NCBI RefSeq assembly: GCF_010894455.1
Contig: NZ_JAAIXY010000003.1
Span: forward strand, 496,001-560,000
Direction of reading: 5' to 3'
DNA from: Myxococcus eversor
GTDB lineage: Bacteria > Myxococcota > Myxococcia > Myxococcales > Myxococcaceae
DNA length: 64,000 nt
The notes beneath the pieces were generated by a model that did no database searches, had not been told where the DNA came from, and worked only from the letters and a program-made list of their open reading frames with translations. The position numbers and the translations under genes were made by a program. Of this stretch, positions 32,801 through 41,791 are shown one piece after another; within the stretch, counting starts at the first letter, position 1; every line of letters starts with the position of its first letter.

Positions 32801-34828
32801 CTGGCGAGCCTCGGGTTGTACCTGGGGCTGCCCGGCGCGGCGCTCTGGGCCGCGAGGCAGTCGCTGTTCGGCCCTTCGCTCGTCTCGCTGGCGCCGCCGG
32901 ATGGCCAGTGGGTGCGCGTGGGCGCCGAGGGCTATCACTGGCTCTCGGAAGCGGCGTGGCTCGCGCCCGGCGACACCGTGTTCCTCCTGTGGCAGCGGGC
33001 CTTCGCGGGCATCGCCGCCGCGGGGCTCGTCTATGCCGTGGCCTCGGTCCGGGGTCTGCCCGAGCAGTTCCGGCACCTGTTGCACCGTCGCTCCATCACG
33101 GCGGTGTGGATTGTGGGGCTCGCGGCGCTCTTCCAGCCCGGACTCACGGCGGCGGGCCTCGTCTGCGCGACGGGCGTGGCGCTGTTCGTCGGTGGAGCCC
33201 GGGCACAGGGGCGCGGCGTGCTGGGCGCGAGCATCCTCCTGTTGGTGCACGCGTTGGCGCACCAGGTGGACATCCTGGAGGCATGGCCGGGCCCCGTGCT
33301 CGCGATGGTGGGACTCGCGGTGGTGACAGTGGGCCCGTGGATTGCGAACAAGCGCGGCCTGTCCGAGGGCGCGACGCGCGTCCGCATCCAGCAGGCGATG
33401 GCCGTCTATCTCATCGTGGCCACGGTGTACGCGCTGGCGGTGAACGGCAACACGTCGTCGACGCTCGCGGCGCTCAACCTGCTCGCGGAGATGCTCACCG
33501 GACTGGGCGGCAACTGGATGGTGTCGCCGGCCTTCCCGGTGACGCTGGTGCTCATCGCGGCCTCGTTGCTGGTGGCGGCGTTCCGGTGGAAGGGCACGTT
33601 CGCCTCGCTCATGGCGTCGGCGGGCACCTGGGTGGCGGGCAGCGCGGTGCTGGCCTCGTTCATGGCCGGGTTCACGATTCGCGCGAGCCTCACGGGCCCC
33701 TGGCTGCGCTATGGGGACCTCTTCATCGTCCATGGCGCGGTGCTGGCCCTGGCGTCCGCGGGGGCCGTGGTGGCCCTGCAGACCGCGCAGCGGTGGACTC
33801 GCGCGCGGCGGGCGGACATCGCGGTGGGGATGACGTGGGGGCGGGATGCGTGGCTCGTGGCGACGGGAGTGATGCTCGCCGCGCTGGCCGTGAGCGGCAA
33901 TGCGCCCCAGGAGTCGTTGACGACGGCCATCGCGGCCATCGGCCTGGCGGTGCTGGTGGCGCTGCACTGCGCCTGGGTGGAGCACACGGGGCGGCACGTG
34001 TACTTCGTGCAGCTCGCGGTGGTGGGCGTCTACGCGCTGGTGCGCGGCCTGTATGCGCCCGGCCTGCGGGCCGAGCATGACGCCCTCTTCGCGCTGGCGC
34101 TGGGCTTCACGCTCGTCGGCGTGACGGTGATGGCGCGTCGAGCGGGAGTGCGTCCGGTGGAGGCGGCGACCCGACGCTTCGCGGCGCTGTTGCCCATCGG
34201 CATGGCGCTCGTGTTGCCGGGCGAGGCGACGCAGGAGGCGGCGTTGCTCGCGGGTGGCTCCGGACTCCTGTACGCGGCGCTGGGGGCGGTGGAGCGGAGC
34301 CGGATGTTCGGCGCCTTCGCGGCGGCGGCGTGCAACCTGGCGCTGCTCATCGCCGCGCTGGCCTTCGGATTGGAAGGGCTGGAAATCTACCTGGCGCCGC
34401 TGGGCCTGCTGCTGTTGATGCTGGGGCAGCTCTTCACGGAGAGCCTGCCGCACGCGGCTCGCAACACGGTGCGAATCCTCGGAGGCATGCTGCTGTACGT
34501 GCCCGCCGCGGCGAAGCTGGCGATGCGGGTGGGCGAGTCACCAGACGGCACGTATGCGCTCATCTTCGGCGGCGTCTGCCTGCTGGGTGTCGCGCTGGGG
34601 ATGGCGCTGCAGATTCGCGCGTACCTCGCGCTGGGTACGCTGTTCCTCACACTGGACGTGGTGGCCAACCTGCTCGACGCGGGCCTGAGGGACCACCGCA
34701 TCGGCTTCCTGGTGATGACGCTCACCGGACTCACCGTCATCGGCGGCCGTGTCCTGACGACGCTGAAGCGCCAGGAGTGGGACCTGCTCGTGCGAAGGGT
34801 GCGCGTGCAGCTCCGGGGCTGGGACTGA
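29813..34828 (+). CDS. Giant polytopic membrane protein with N-terminal zinc ribbon
   Basis: A 1671-residue protein. The N-terminus has a zinc-ribbon-like pair CPVC (3-6) and CLEC (18-21), then about 180 mostly hydrophilic residues. From about residue 205 to the end it consists almost entirely of membrane helices (several tens), Ala/Leu/Val rich, beginning at LNDFIWWFLGAVLVLGG. It is among the longest genes here. It may belong to a DUF2157/DUF2339-like group of long membrane proteins, which is a guess. No enzymatic motif is seen. The start at 29813 places the Cys pair at the very front; the earlier in-frame start at 29768 is possible. It appears to be transcribed alone. Confidence 0.72.
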   Translation: MICPVCARFRDTASGGVCLECGATLLPVTEPHFDALVTKTLWRRIQDWRSDALLDEATALRLEQSLNAIAVPVEAPSVESARAVGHDSPEVITQPLDSAARVEAWADGVAASARRGGGWSLFGWGAALARSLEEAAKEEREQTARAPRGSRHDRDASEDDLGSALGSGQSLFARDASGVLGGGLEAVVALDAQPEASTARLNDFIWWFLGAVLVLGGSLMGVREAWNALGGVPRQLLVTGALWGYHAGFIGLGVFLSRRSMPVGRVLSGIGLALLPVAFVALSSLVALSPLWGLPVALGLTALGMVPLKSAGRLLHGTPATALGLALFPSLLAGLPLMGLDEAPWLRVLCAFAGVVALGATLWRSRKETSANVLLVGASAALYGALWLAVFAVSSGPSGFDDLEPGGALFAGMTLWAQAIATVLAVAATTHSARETLPRASAVLETVAHAVLAAGALAGAITAFSVGTNGDLQVDGASALAPVLAAGVFFLLESRRRALVHPGAMATLLAGALLARTLSPDEQGWWVFGGAAAASLLMLAARGSDSGMLRIRLLAWSIVSAVVSMPLVSWMEGDASPWPRVFTGLAFAVAAHVSGGWRFRGLHYVGGAAALFGALAFVDGTPWLSGDWSRLAVFALVSGLYGVAGLVQAAWARPASPQDALLPLDDLSLVMASAGVFLAIGVAPVPPELLTSIAVALPGGVLVALPTALVSLALLLRTRRDSTRLVSLIAATGVALVVSQVLGTVSDFSSARSALGSAAVAFGFALFATLRPRPPVVDPAAAPVPPRGLWGRGVFALFRLPLGARGLSLYTDGFATAALVQALIATLTLVQWLPFPTDAERGMCLLAGGLLVLTALLTFLTRGFVDWELRGSVVTLAAMGGFIALTAVINRAGRPLPPDVVAMRLPLIGVALWGVALATRRFGPWLAKWLERPSHGPLYHAVPHVGVAALALVLLKGAVLVGLPSPSHALGITPPLLVLGAAVLVLLLAASFRAVPLASLGLYLGLPGAALWAARQSLFGPSLVSLAPPDGQWVRVGAEGYHWLSEAAWLAPGDTVFLLWQRAFAGIAAAGLVYAVASVRGLPEQFRHLLHRRSITAVWIVGLAALFQPGLTAAGLVCATGVALFVGGARAQGRGVLGASILLLVHALAHQVDILEAWPGPVLAMVGLAVVTVGPWIANKRGLSEGATRVRIQQAMAVYLIVATVYALAVNGNTSSTLAALNLLAEMLTGLGGNWMVSPAFPVTLVLIAASLLVAAFRWKGTFASLMASAGTWVAGSAVLASFMAGFTIRASLTGPWLRYGDLFIVHGAVLALASAGAVVALQTAQRWTRARRADIAVGMTWGRDAWLVATGVMLAALAVSGNAPQESLTTAIAAIGLAVLVALHCAWVEHTGRHVYFVQLAVVGVYALVRGLYAPGLRAEHDALFALALGFTLVGVTVMARRAGVRPVEAATRRFAALLPIGMALVLPGEATQEAALLAGGSGLLYAALGAVERSRMFGAFAAAACNLALLIAALAFGLEGLEIYLAPLGLLLLMLGQLFTESLPHAARNTVRILGGMLLYVPAAAKLAMRVGESPDGTYALIFGGVCLLGVALGMALQIRAYLALGTLFLTLDVVANLLDAGLRDHRIGFLVMTLTGLTVIGGRVLTTLKRQEWDLLVRRVRVQLRGWD

Positions 34829-34846
34829 ACTGACGCCTCGCCGCTG

Positions 34847-36766
34847 TCAGTCCAACGACAGCGGCAGGCGCACGGAGAAGGTGGTGCCCGCGCCCACGGT
34901 GCTCGTCACCGTGAGCCGGCCGCCGTGGTTCTCCACGATTCCCTGGCAGATGGAGAGCCCCAGGCCGGTGCCCTTGCCCTCCGGCTTCGTGGTGAAGAAG
35001 GGCTCGAAGATGCGCTGGAGGTGCTTGGGGTCGATTCCCGTCCCCGAGTCCCGCACCGACACCACCGCCTCCTGCCCTTCTCGCCGCGTCGCCAGGAACA
35101 CCGAGCCGCCCGGCTGCATCGCGTGGCACGCGTTGGTGATGAGGTTGACGAACACCTGCACCAGGTTGGCGCGCACGGCCGACAGCGGCGGCAGCTCGGA
35201 ATACTCACGGTGCACGCTGACCCGCGCCTGCGAGACGACGTGCTCACAGAAGCCCACCGCCATGTCCACCACGGCGTTGAGCTGCACCCGCTCCGGCCTG
35301 TCCTGCGCCGGTCGCGCGTAGCTCACCAAATCCCGGGTGAAGCGAAGGATTCGGTGGCTGCTCTCCAGGATCTTCCGCAGCTTCTCCTGGTCCGCGGGAT
35401 TCGCGCCCGGCGTCGTCCGCGAGCGCTGGAGCAGCGCATCCGCGTACGTGGCCACCGCCGTCATCGGGTTGTTGATTTCATGCACCACGCTGGCCGCGAG
35501 CTGGCCAATCGACGCCAGCTTCTCCGCGTGGATGATGCGCTTCTCCAGCTCCTTCACCACCGTGATGTCCTGGCCGATGGCGATGACGCCCTCCACTTCG
35601 CCATGGGGCGCCAGCATCGAGGACGTGGCGAACGACACCCGCACCTCGTTGCCGTCGCGCGACAACAGTCGGGTCTCGAAGCTGTTCACCGCCTCACCGC
35701 GAATCGCGGCGGCGATGACCTGGGACAGCCGCAGGTGCTCGCTCTCCGGCACCAGCCAGAAGAGGTCCTTGCCCAGCACGTCTTCCTTCCGGAAGCCCGT
35801 CAGCGCGCTGAGCGCCTGGTTGAACACCACCACCTGCTGGTCCCGATTGGCGACGAGGATGAGCGCGTTCGCCTTCTCCAGCAGGTCCTCCAGGTACTTG
35901 CGCACGAACGTCAGCTCATCGATGAGCTTCGCGTTCTTCACCGCGACCGCGACCTGGCTCGCCAGTTGGAGCAACACGCGCTCGTCGTGCTGCACGTCCG
36001 CGTCCAGCCCCTCCGGATACTCCATGTTGATGGCGCCGAAGAGCTGCCCGCTCGCCACCAGCGGCGCGCTCACGCCGTGCGTGCTGCCCAGGAACAGGAG
36101 CGGCACCTCGCCCAGCACCGTCACCCGACCCGCCGGCAGCGCCGAGCGTCCCAGGTTCAGCTTCTCCACCGCGCGCTGCAACAGCACCAGCGGCTCGTGC
36201 GCGCCCTCCTTCAGCCGGCCTTCCGCGTAGAGCGACGTCAGCCCGCCGGTGCGCGAGTCGGTGATGCGGATGCAGAACGAGCGCCCGGGGAACAGCTCCT
36301 TCACCCCGCGCGCCACCGCCGCCACCAGCTCCTCCTCGCCGCCCGCCTCCGCCACGCTGCGGCCCAGGTCGAGCAGCACGCCCTCGGTGCGCGCCTGCTC
36401 CAGCAGCGCCCGCTCCGCCATCATCAGCCGGCTGCGTGCCAGCTCCGGGTCGTTCCGTGCCCGCACGGCTATCACGTCACCCCGGCGCGACATCGTCAGC
36501 ACGGCGCCCGGCTTGCCCGCGAGCGGCAGCTCCAGGTCGCAGCTGGAGCTCTCCACGGGCACCCGCGCGGCGGCCAGCGCGTGCGCGACATCCTCCATCG
36601 TCGCCTGATGGTCCGCGCAGAAGCGGTGAAAGGCCTCGTTGACCGCCACCAATCGCAGCGACGTGTCACACAGGGCCGCGGGCGTGTCGAGCGCCTCGAA
36701 GAAGGCCTGGAACGCCTCGGGCCCCGGGCCACCGGGGATTCGCACGACGCGGGTGTCAGTCTTCAT
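34847..36766 (-). CDS. Sensor histidine kinase with GAF and PAS domains
   Basis: A 639-residue soluble kinase with no membrane segment. A PAS-like start (ALCDTSLRLVAVNEAF) is followed by a GAF domain (about 110-280) and a second PAS (about 300-415: LILVANRDQQVVVFNQAL, VEGVIAIGQDIT). HisKA carries the phospho-acceptor in VVHEINNP (His about 429), and the ATPase domain has GTGLGLSICQGI (about 599). All catalytic motifs are present. The start overlaps the end of the upstream kinase-like gene by 11 bases, so the two are translationally coupled and probably act as a pair. No receiver domain. Confidence 0.88.
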   Translation of the reverse strand: MKTDTRVVRIPGGPGPEAFQAFFEALDTPAALCDTSLRLVAVNEAFHRFCADHQATMEDVAHALAAARVPVESSSCDLELPLAGKPGAVLTMSRRGDVIAVRARNDPELARSRLMMAERALLEQARTEGVLLDLGRSVAEAGGEEELVAAVARGVKELFPGRSFCIRITDSRTGGLTSLYAEGRLKEGAHEPLVLLQRAVEKLNLGRSALPAGRVTVLGEVPLLFLGSTHGVSAPLVASGQLFGAINMEYPEGLDADVQHDERVLLQLASQVAVAVKNAKLIDELTFVRKYLEDLLEKANALILVANRDQQVVVFNQALSALTGFRKEDVLGKDLFWLVPESEHLRLSQVIAAAIRGEAVNSFETRLLSRDGNEVRVSFATSSMLAPHGEVEGVIAIGQDITVVKELEKRIIHAEKLASIGQLAASVVHEINNPMTAVATYADALLQRSRTTPGANPADQEKLRKILESSHRILRFTRDLVSYARPAQDRPERVQLNAVVDMAVGFCEHVVSQARVSVHREYSELPPLSAVRANLVQVFVNLITNACHAMQPGGSVFLATRREGQEAVVSVRDSGTGIDPKHLQRIFEPFFTTKPEGKGTGLGLSICQGIVENHGGRLTVTSTVGAGTTFSVRLPLSLD

Positions 36767-38735
36767 GGGAGGTCGCCTTGTCCAGGTCGAGAATCTGCTG
36801 CTCCCCCATGTACGACTTCGTCTCGTAGCGGGTGATCTTCCCAATCTTCCGGACGATCTCCGCCATGCGCTCCGCCTCCCGGTAGATGATGTCCACCGGC
36901 TTCCAGGCGAAGTCTTCTTCCTTCAGCTTGCGCTTGAGCAGCTCCGCGTAGCCCATCACCGACGTGAGAGGCTGGTTGAGCTCATGCGCCGCGGTGCCGG
37001 CGAGCGCGACGATGACGGCGCTCTTCTCGCTCTCCTCCAGCCGAGTCTCCGCGTCCGACAGCTTGCGCTCCAGCTTCATCCGGTCGCGCATGTCCGTGAA
37101 GATGCCGACGCTGAAGACCTCGCGCCCGCCCTCGTACACGAGCGATGCCGTCATGTTGACCGGCACCCGCTCCCCCGCGCGATTCACCAACTCCTCGCGC
37201 GTGAGCGACATGCGTCCCTTGCCACCGTGCTCCGCCCCCCGGAGCGTGGCCATGATTCGCCGCGCGACGCCTTGGGGATAGAGCTGCTCCACGGTGACGC
37301 CCGCCATCGCCTCCTGCGCGGTGTAGCCCACCAGTGCCTCCGCGCCCTTGTTGAAGAGGATGATGCGCCCCTTCAGGTCGGCGGCGATGATGGCGTCCAC
37401 CGACGAGTCGATGAGCCGCTCCAGGAAGTCCTTTGTCTGGCGGAGCTCATCCTCCATCCGCCGCGCGTCGGTGACGTCCCGGAAGGACAGGATGGTGGCC
37501 GCGTCCTCGTCACGCAGCGGCGCGGCGGACATGGACAACGTCAGCCGACGGCCCTTCGCCGTGCGGACCTCCACGTCCACGCCCGAGCGCGCCTCGCCCC
37601 GCGAGGCCGCCGTCACCAGCTCCATCAGCACGCCGTCATCCACCGGCTGCGTCACCTGATGCAGATGCCGCCCCCGGGCCTCGGGCGCCGGCAGGTCCAG
37701 CATCGCCGCGCCGGAAGGATTCAGCGACAGGACGCTCGCCTTGTCGTCGAGGATGGCCACGCCCTCGCTGACGTGCGCGAAGAAGAGCTGGTAGGGCTTG
37801 AAGGAGGCCGCCTGCTCCTCGGCCGCCAGGCGCGCCGTCTTCTCCGCCTCCGTCTGGCCCCGCACCGACTGGAGCACCGAGGCGTTGCGCAGCGCCACCG
37901 CCGTGGCATGCGCCACCGTGGTGAGGAAGTCGATTTCCCGCGAGGTGAACGTGCGCCGCCGCCCCGCCGCGCGCAGCAGCAACACGCCGCGCACCTGACC
38001 TCGGATGGGCAGGGGCAGCGCGGCGATGGCGTGGATGCCTCGCGCCGCCACGGCCCTGCGCTCCACGTCACCCAACAGGGGATGCGTGGGCGCCTCCTCC
38101 ATCACCACCGGGCGACCCGTGCGCATCACTTCGCGGATCTCCGGGTAGCGCGACAGCTCGATGCGCAGGTCCTTGAGCGTCGGGTCATCGCTGGCCGCGA
38201 CGATGATGCCCTCGTCCGCGTTGCGACCGAGCATCACCAGCGTGGCCCGCGCGATGTCCAGCTTCTCCGCCAGCCGGCGCGTGACGCCGTGGAGCAGCGC
38301 CTCCACGTCGGAGGTCTCCGCGTAGTCCGCCGTCAGCTCCAGCAGGAGCGCCAGGTCTTCCTGACCGCGCTCCTGGCCCTCGCGCTCCAGGTGACGCCCG
38401 GCGGCGCGGTGGAGCCGGAACACCAGCTCGTGCGGCGACACCGGGGTGGTGAGGACGTCCGCGGGGCGCAGCGGCTCCGCGGAGGAGAGGCCCTGCTCGG
38501 TCGGCTCCACCAGCGCCACCAGCGTGATGTGCGAAGCGCGAGGCGAGTCGAGCAGGGTGCGAAGCGCGGGGCCGCTGTCCGGCGAGGTGAGGTCCACCAA
38601 CGCCAGCGCGGCGCCCTCCACGCCATCCACCACGCGCAAGCCCGCGCGCGCGGCCGCCGCCGCGAGGAGCTCACGGGCGGGCGAGGCCGGAGGCACCAGG
38701 GTGATGCCGAGAGCGAATTCCAGCGATGACGGCAC
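36756..38735 (-). CDS. Kinase-like sensor lacking an ATP-binding domain (receiver-GAF-PAS-PAS-HisKA)
   Basis: A 659-residue sensor. The N-terminal ~120 residues resemble a receiver fold, but key residues are degenerate: the conserved Lys-Pro appears as Thr-Pro (VLTTPVSPHELV) and the acidic pair is not evident. Then come a GAF domain (about 130-300), two PAS domains (about 310-420 and 430-550) and a HisKA helix pair with His in AHELNQP (about 585). The protein ends about 70 residues later, with no ATPase domain. It may therefore be phosphorylated in trans, most simply by the next gene's kinase, whose start it overlaps by 11 bases. The end of the frame looks natural, with no sign of a frameshift. 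Confidence 0.85.
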   Translation of the reverse strand: MPSSLEFALGITLVPPASPARELLAAAAARAGLRVVDGVEGAALALVDLTSPDSGPALRTLLDSPRASHITLVALVEPTEQGLSSAEPLRPADVLTTPVSPHELVFRLHRAAGRHLEREGQERGQEDLALLLELTADYAETSDVEALLHGVTRRLAEKLDIARATLVMLGRNADEGIIVAASDDPTLKDLRIELSRYPEIREVMRTGRPVVMEEAPTHPLLGDVERRAVAARGIHAIAALPLPIRGQVRGVLLLRAAGRRRTFTSREIDFLTTVAHATAVALRNASVLQSVRGQTEAEKTARLAAEEQAASFKPYQLFFAHVSEGVAILDDKASVLSLNPSGAAMLDLPAPEARGRHLHQVTQPVDDGVLMELVTAASRGEARSGVDVEVRTAKGRRLTLSMSAAPLRDEDAATILSFRDVTDARRMEDELRQTKDFLERLIDSSVDAIIAADLKGRIILFNKGAEALVGYTAQEAMAGVTVEQLYPQGVARRIMATLRGAEHGGKGRMSLTREELVNRAGERVPVNMTASLVYEGGREVFSVGIFTDMRDRMKLERKLSDAETRLEESEKSAVIVALAGTAAHELNQPLTSVMGYAELLKRKLKEEDFAWKPVDIIYREAERMAEIVRKIGKITRYETKSYMGEQQILDLDKATSHED

Positions 38736-38790
38736 GTGGAGGGTCGGGGCGAAAGGGGGGGAGCCAGCCCACTCTACACGCCCCGACGCC

Positions 38791-40470
38791 TCAGGGGCAG
38801 TCCGACTCGAATGCCCCCAGGTCCGGGGCCACGCCGCAGAAGGTCAGACCCAACCCCAGGCCCGCGTTGCGACCCACCGAGCCCGACCCCAGCCGGAAGT
38901 CCCCGGTGTCGATGTTGACGAACCCGGGCGACTTCTCCAGCGAGCGTTTGTCCAGCCCGCTGCGCGAGCGCCACTCCGTCAGGTTCACGCTCTCCCCATT
39001 CAACAGGAAGGAGGCGGAGCCGGAGGCGCGGAAGAAGAGGTTGCCATCCATCACCGTGCTGGAACGCGCCGTGCCAGCACGAGTCGACACGCCGCAGCCG
39101 GCGAAGACGTTGTTGCGCACGTCCAGGCTCGCGCTCGGCCCCGTGTCGCCGTGCCCGAAGGTGAGGCAGGGCCCCGGCATGTTCCACACCGTGTTGTGCT
39201 GCACCTTCACGTCCGTGGACGTGTCCACGCGGATGCCACCGCCATCCTCGCTACCCCCCAGACCATCCCGGATGAGGTTGCGACGGATGACGATGCGGGT
39301 GGGCGGACCGTTCACCCGGTTGCCGCCGATGTTGATGGCCCGGCCGTTCCCATAGAAGACGTTGTCCTCCAGGGTGACGTCCGCCGCGGAGAGGTGCACG
39401 ACGACCCCCTCGCCCCGCGAGGAGGACGTGGCCTTGTGGCCCCAGATGATGTTGCCGCGCAGGGTGACGTGGGTGCAGGTCTTCACGTCCACGCCGTTCT
39501 CCCGGTTCTCATGCAGCTCGTTGTCCTCCACGAGCAGGTTGTCGAAGGGCGTACCGGACACGGTGGCGCCGGCCTCGGGGCCGATGCACTGCACCGCGTC
39601 TCCGGAGTTGTGATGGATGTCATTGCCGCGCACCACCACGTTCTTCGACGTGGTCTGCACGATGATGCCGTGGCTGTCGCTGCTGCCCCGGTTGAAGTTC
39701 GAAATCGTGTTGCCCTCGATGAGGATGTCGTGGGCCTTCTCCGACACGTTGAGCCCCGCGCCCGCCGTGCCGTTCTTCGCCACGCAGTCGCGCAGCACGC
39801 CATGGTGCGCGCCGGTGCCTCGCCACAGCACGGCGAAGGCGGCGGAGCCCGCGGCATCCAGCGTGATTCCCTCGACGTTCCAGTAGGCGCCGCGCACGTC
39901 CACCAGCGCGGACTCGCCGCTGGGCTTCACCACGGGCGAGCTGCCAGGCGCGGCCTTCACCGTGAGCGGCTTCGCCTCCGTGCCGCCGCGCTCCTCCAGC
40001 TTGAGGCGCTCCGCGTAGTTGCCCGTCTTCAGATAGATGGCCTCGCCCGGCGCGATGAGCGTCAGCGCCCGAGTCACCGTGCGCAGCGGCGCGCTCTCCG
40101 TGCCGGAGGCGCCGTCACTGCCCGACGGGGCCACCCAGAGGATGCGCGTGTAGGTCGGCTTCGGCGGCACCGGAACAGGCTCGGGTTCGGGTTCCGGTTC
40201 AGGCTCCGGAGTCGGCGTGGGGTCGGGGTCGGGCGCCGGGGTCGGCGTGGGCTCCGACGGCTGCTCGGTGTCGTCGGGGTCCGTGGGCGCCGGCGTGGGA
40301 GTCGACGGTGTCGTGGGGGAGGGCGACGACGGTGAGCCCGTGGATGGCGCTTCATCGGGGGACGGACGCGAGCCCGTGTTCTGGGTCAGCTCGCTCTTGC
40401 CGTTGCAGGCAAGCAGGGCGAGCAGGGCAGCGGAGCAGTAGGCCGTCAGCAGCGGTGAGCGTTGGCGCAT
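38791..40470 (-). CDS. Right-handed beta-helix lipoprotein with Pro-rich linker
   Basis: A 559-residue exported protein. The signal ends in LLAC, followed by a long linker (about 30-130) rich in Pro, Thr, Glu and Asp (PTPAPDPDPTPTPEPEP). The rest is a parallel beta-helix of the pectate-lyase-like fold, with repeated Asn/Gly turns (VVVRGNDIHHNSGDA, VTLRGNIIW, VTLEDNVFYGNGRAINIGGN) and a C-terminal Cys (GAFESDCP). It may bind or cleave a polysaccharide, but no catalytic residues can be assigned. The start at 40470 has GGAG 9 bases upstream; ATG 40485 is possible. The preceding gap has no gene. Confidence 0.85.
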   Translation of the reverse strand: MRQRSPLLTAYCSAALLALLACNGKSELTQNTGSRPSPDEAPSTGSPSSPSPTTPSTPTPAPTDPDDTEQPSEPTPTPAPDPDPTPTPEPEPEPEPEPVPVPPKPTYTRILWVAPSGSDGASGTESAPLRTVTRALTLIAPGEAIYLKTGNYAERLKLEERGGTEAKPLTVKAAPGSSPVVKPSGESALVDVRGAYWNVEGITLDAAGSAAFAVLWRGTGAHHGVLRDCVAKNGTAGAGLNVSEKAHDILIEGNTISNFNRGSSDSHGIIVQTTSKNVVVRGNDIHHNSGDAVQCIGPEAGATVSGTPFDNLLVEDNELHENRENGVDVKTCTHVTLRGNIIWGHKATSSSRGEGVVVHLSAADVTLEDNVFYGNGRAINIGGNRVNGPPTRIVIRRNLIRDGLGGSEDGGGIRVDTSTDVKVQHNTVWNMPGPCLTFGHGDTGPSASLDVRNNVFAGCGVSTRAGTARSSTVMDGNLFFRASGSASFLLNGESVNLTEWRSRSGLDKRSLEKSPGFVNIDTGDFRLGSGSVGRNAGLGLGLTFCGVAPDLGAFESDCP

Positions 40471-40921
40471 CCTGTCAGACTCCATGTGTGGGTCGCGGCG
40501 TGTGGGGCGCTCGCGAGGACGGCCGCCAATCGGGGCGCGCGGCGTGTTCATTCCCCGGCTCAATGGCAACCCAGACTCGCCAGGCCGCAGGGCAAGGAAG
40601 CAGGAAATGGGATTTCGCGGGGTTGCGTTGAGCGCGAAGAAGTCAGCCTGATGCACGCGGACCCACGCATTCGCGCCGTTGCCTGTACAGGTGTGCGGAT
40701 GAAGGCGGTTTCATTCCCGATTCAGACAGGCCGGACTTCACTCGGAGAGAAGGTCGCTCCGGGCAGGAGCGTGCAGTCGGGGGCGCGTCGAGAAGGCGTC
40801 TCCGACGAGAGGTGGACTGTCGGGTCCGCGCGGAGGGCGCCTCGCAGGGAGGGCTTTCCCCGTGCGCGGGCGCGGGCCCCGTGCCATTTAGCGCGCGGGC
40901 ATCGCACTCAAAGGGAACGCC
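40471..40921. other. 451-base divergent intergenic region
   Basis: This gap between the beta-helix gene and the SDR gene holds no convincing ORF. It contains a 10-base palindrome CCTGTACAGG (40682-40691), whose significance is unknown, and AAGGGAA before the start at 40922. No clear promoter boxes were found. It may hold promoters for both genes. Confidence 0.5.
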
Positions 40922-41671
40922 ATGAACGTGCTGGTTACGGGAGCCACGGCCGGATTCGGCCTGGCCATCGCGCGTCGCTTCATCCGCGAAGGTGCGCGAG
41001 TCATCGCCACCGGGCGCAGGACGGAGTTGTTGGAGAAGCTGCGCGCGGAGCTGGGTGAGCGGCTGCTGCCGGTGACGCTCGACGTGACGGAGCGCGAGGC
41101 GATGGCGAAGGTGCTCGGCGCGCTGCCGGCGGACTTCGCCGAGGTGGACGTGCTGGTCAACAACGCGGGGCTGGCGCTGGGGTTGGAAGCGGCGCAGTCG
41201 GCGCACCTCGACGACTGGGAGGTGATGGTCGACACGAACGTGAAGGGCGTCCTCTACTGCACGCACGCGGTGCTGCCCGGCATGGTGGCGCGCAACCGGG
41301 GCCACATCATCAACATGGGCTCGGTGGCGGCGGACTATCCGTATCCGGGTGGCAACGTGTACGGCGCGACGAAGGCCTTCGTGCAGCAGTTCAGCCTCAA
41401 CCTGCGCGCGGACCTGCTCGGCACGGCGGTGCGCGTGACGGACATCGAGCCCGGACTCGTGGGCGGCACGGAGTTCTCCAGCATCCGGTTCAAGGGGGAT
41501 GCTGCTCGCGCCGCGGCCCCCTACGCCAACACGCAGCCCCTGACGCCCGAGGACATCGCGGACGCGGTGCACTGGGTGGCGTCGCGACCGGCGCACGTGA
41601 ACATCAACGTCATGTCGCTGATGCCGGTGGCCCAGGCCTTCGGACCGCTCCCAGTGAAGCGGCAGGGCTGA
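40922..41671 (+). CDS. Short-chain dehydrogenase/reductase (YdfG-like)
   Basis: A 249-residue NAD(P)-dependent SDR. The cofactor motif is TGATAGFG (6-13), NNAG follows, and the active site is YGATK with an upstream Ser (INMGSVAADYP). Similarity in layout is to YdfG/serine dehydrogenase-like 3-hydroxy acid dehydrogenases. As it precedes the PHA genes it could be an acetoacetyl-CoA-type reductase, but the sequence does not show this. Cytosolic. There is a 120-base gap before the next gene. Confidence 0.9.
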   Translation: MNVLVTGATAGFGLAIARRFIREGARVIATGRRTELLEKLRAELGERLLPVTLDVTEREAMAKVLGALPADFAEVDVLVNNAGLALGLEAAQSAHLDDWEVMVDTNVKGVLYCTHAVLPGMVARNRGHIINMGSVAADYPYPGGNVYGATKAFVQQFSLNLRADLLGTAVRVTDIEPGLVGGTEFSSIRFKGDAARAAAPYANTQPLTPEDIADAVHWVASRPAHVNINVMSLMPVAQAFGPLPVKRQG

Positions 41672-41791
41672 GCCACGCGGTGGGCCCGCCATGACGCGGT
41701 GCTTCCCCGTCTGCCCGAAACATGAATCACCATTCACTTTTCGGACAAGGGGCCCTGCGCCCCTGGGGCGGCCTGGGCTAACGTTGGAGAC

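Noticed and set aside
32771..34453. 560-codon minus-strand frame inside the giant membrane gene
   Set aside because: Gln/His/Arg-rich antisense frame of a strongly coding gene with a fitting Leu/Ala/Val composition.
34925..36835. 636-codon plus-strand frame opposite the sensor kinase
   Set aside because: Antisense shadow; composition is not protein-like.
40682..40691. CCTGTACAGG as a LexA-type box
   Set aside because: A 10-base palindrome is short and does not match a known myxobacterial box closely; no SOS gene is adjacent.
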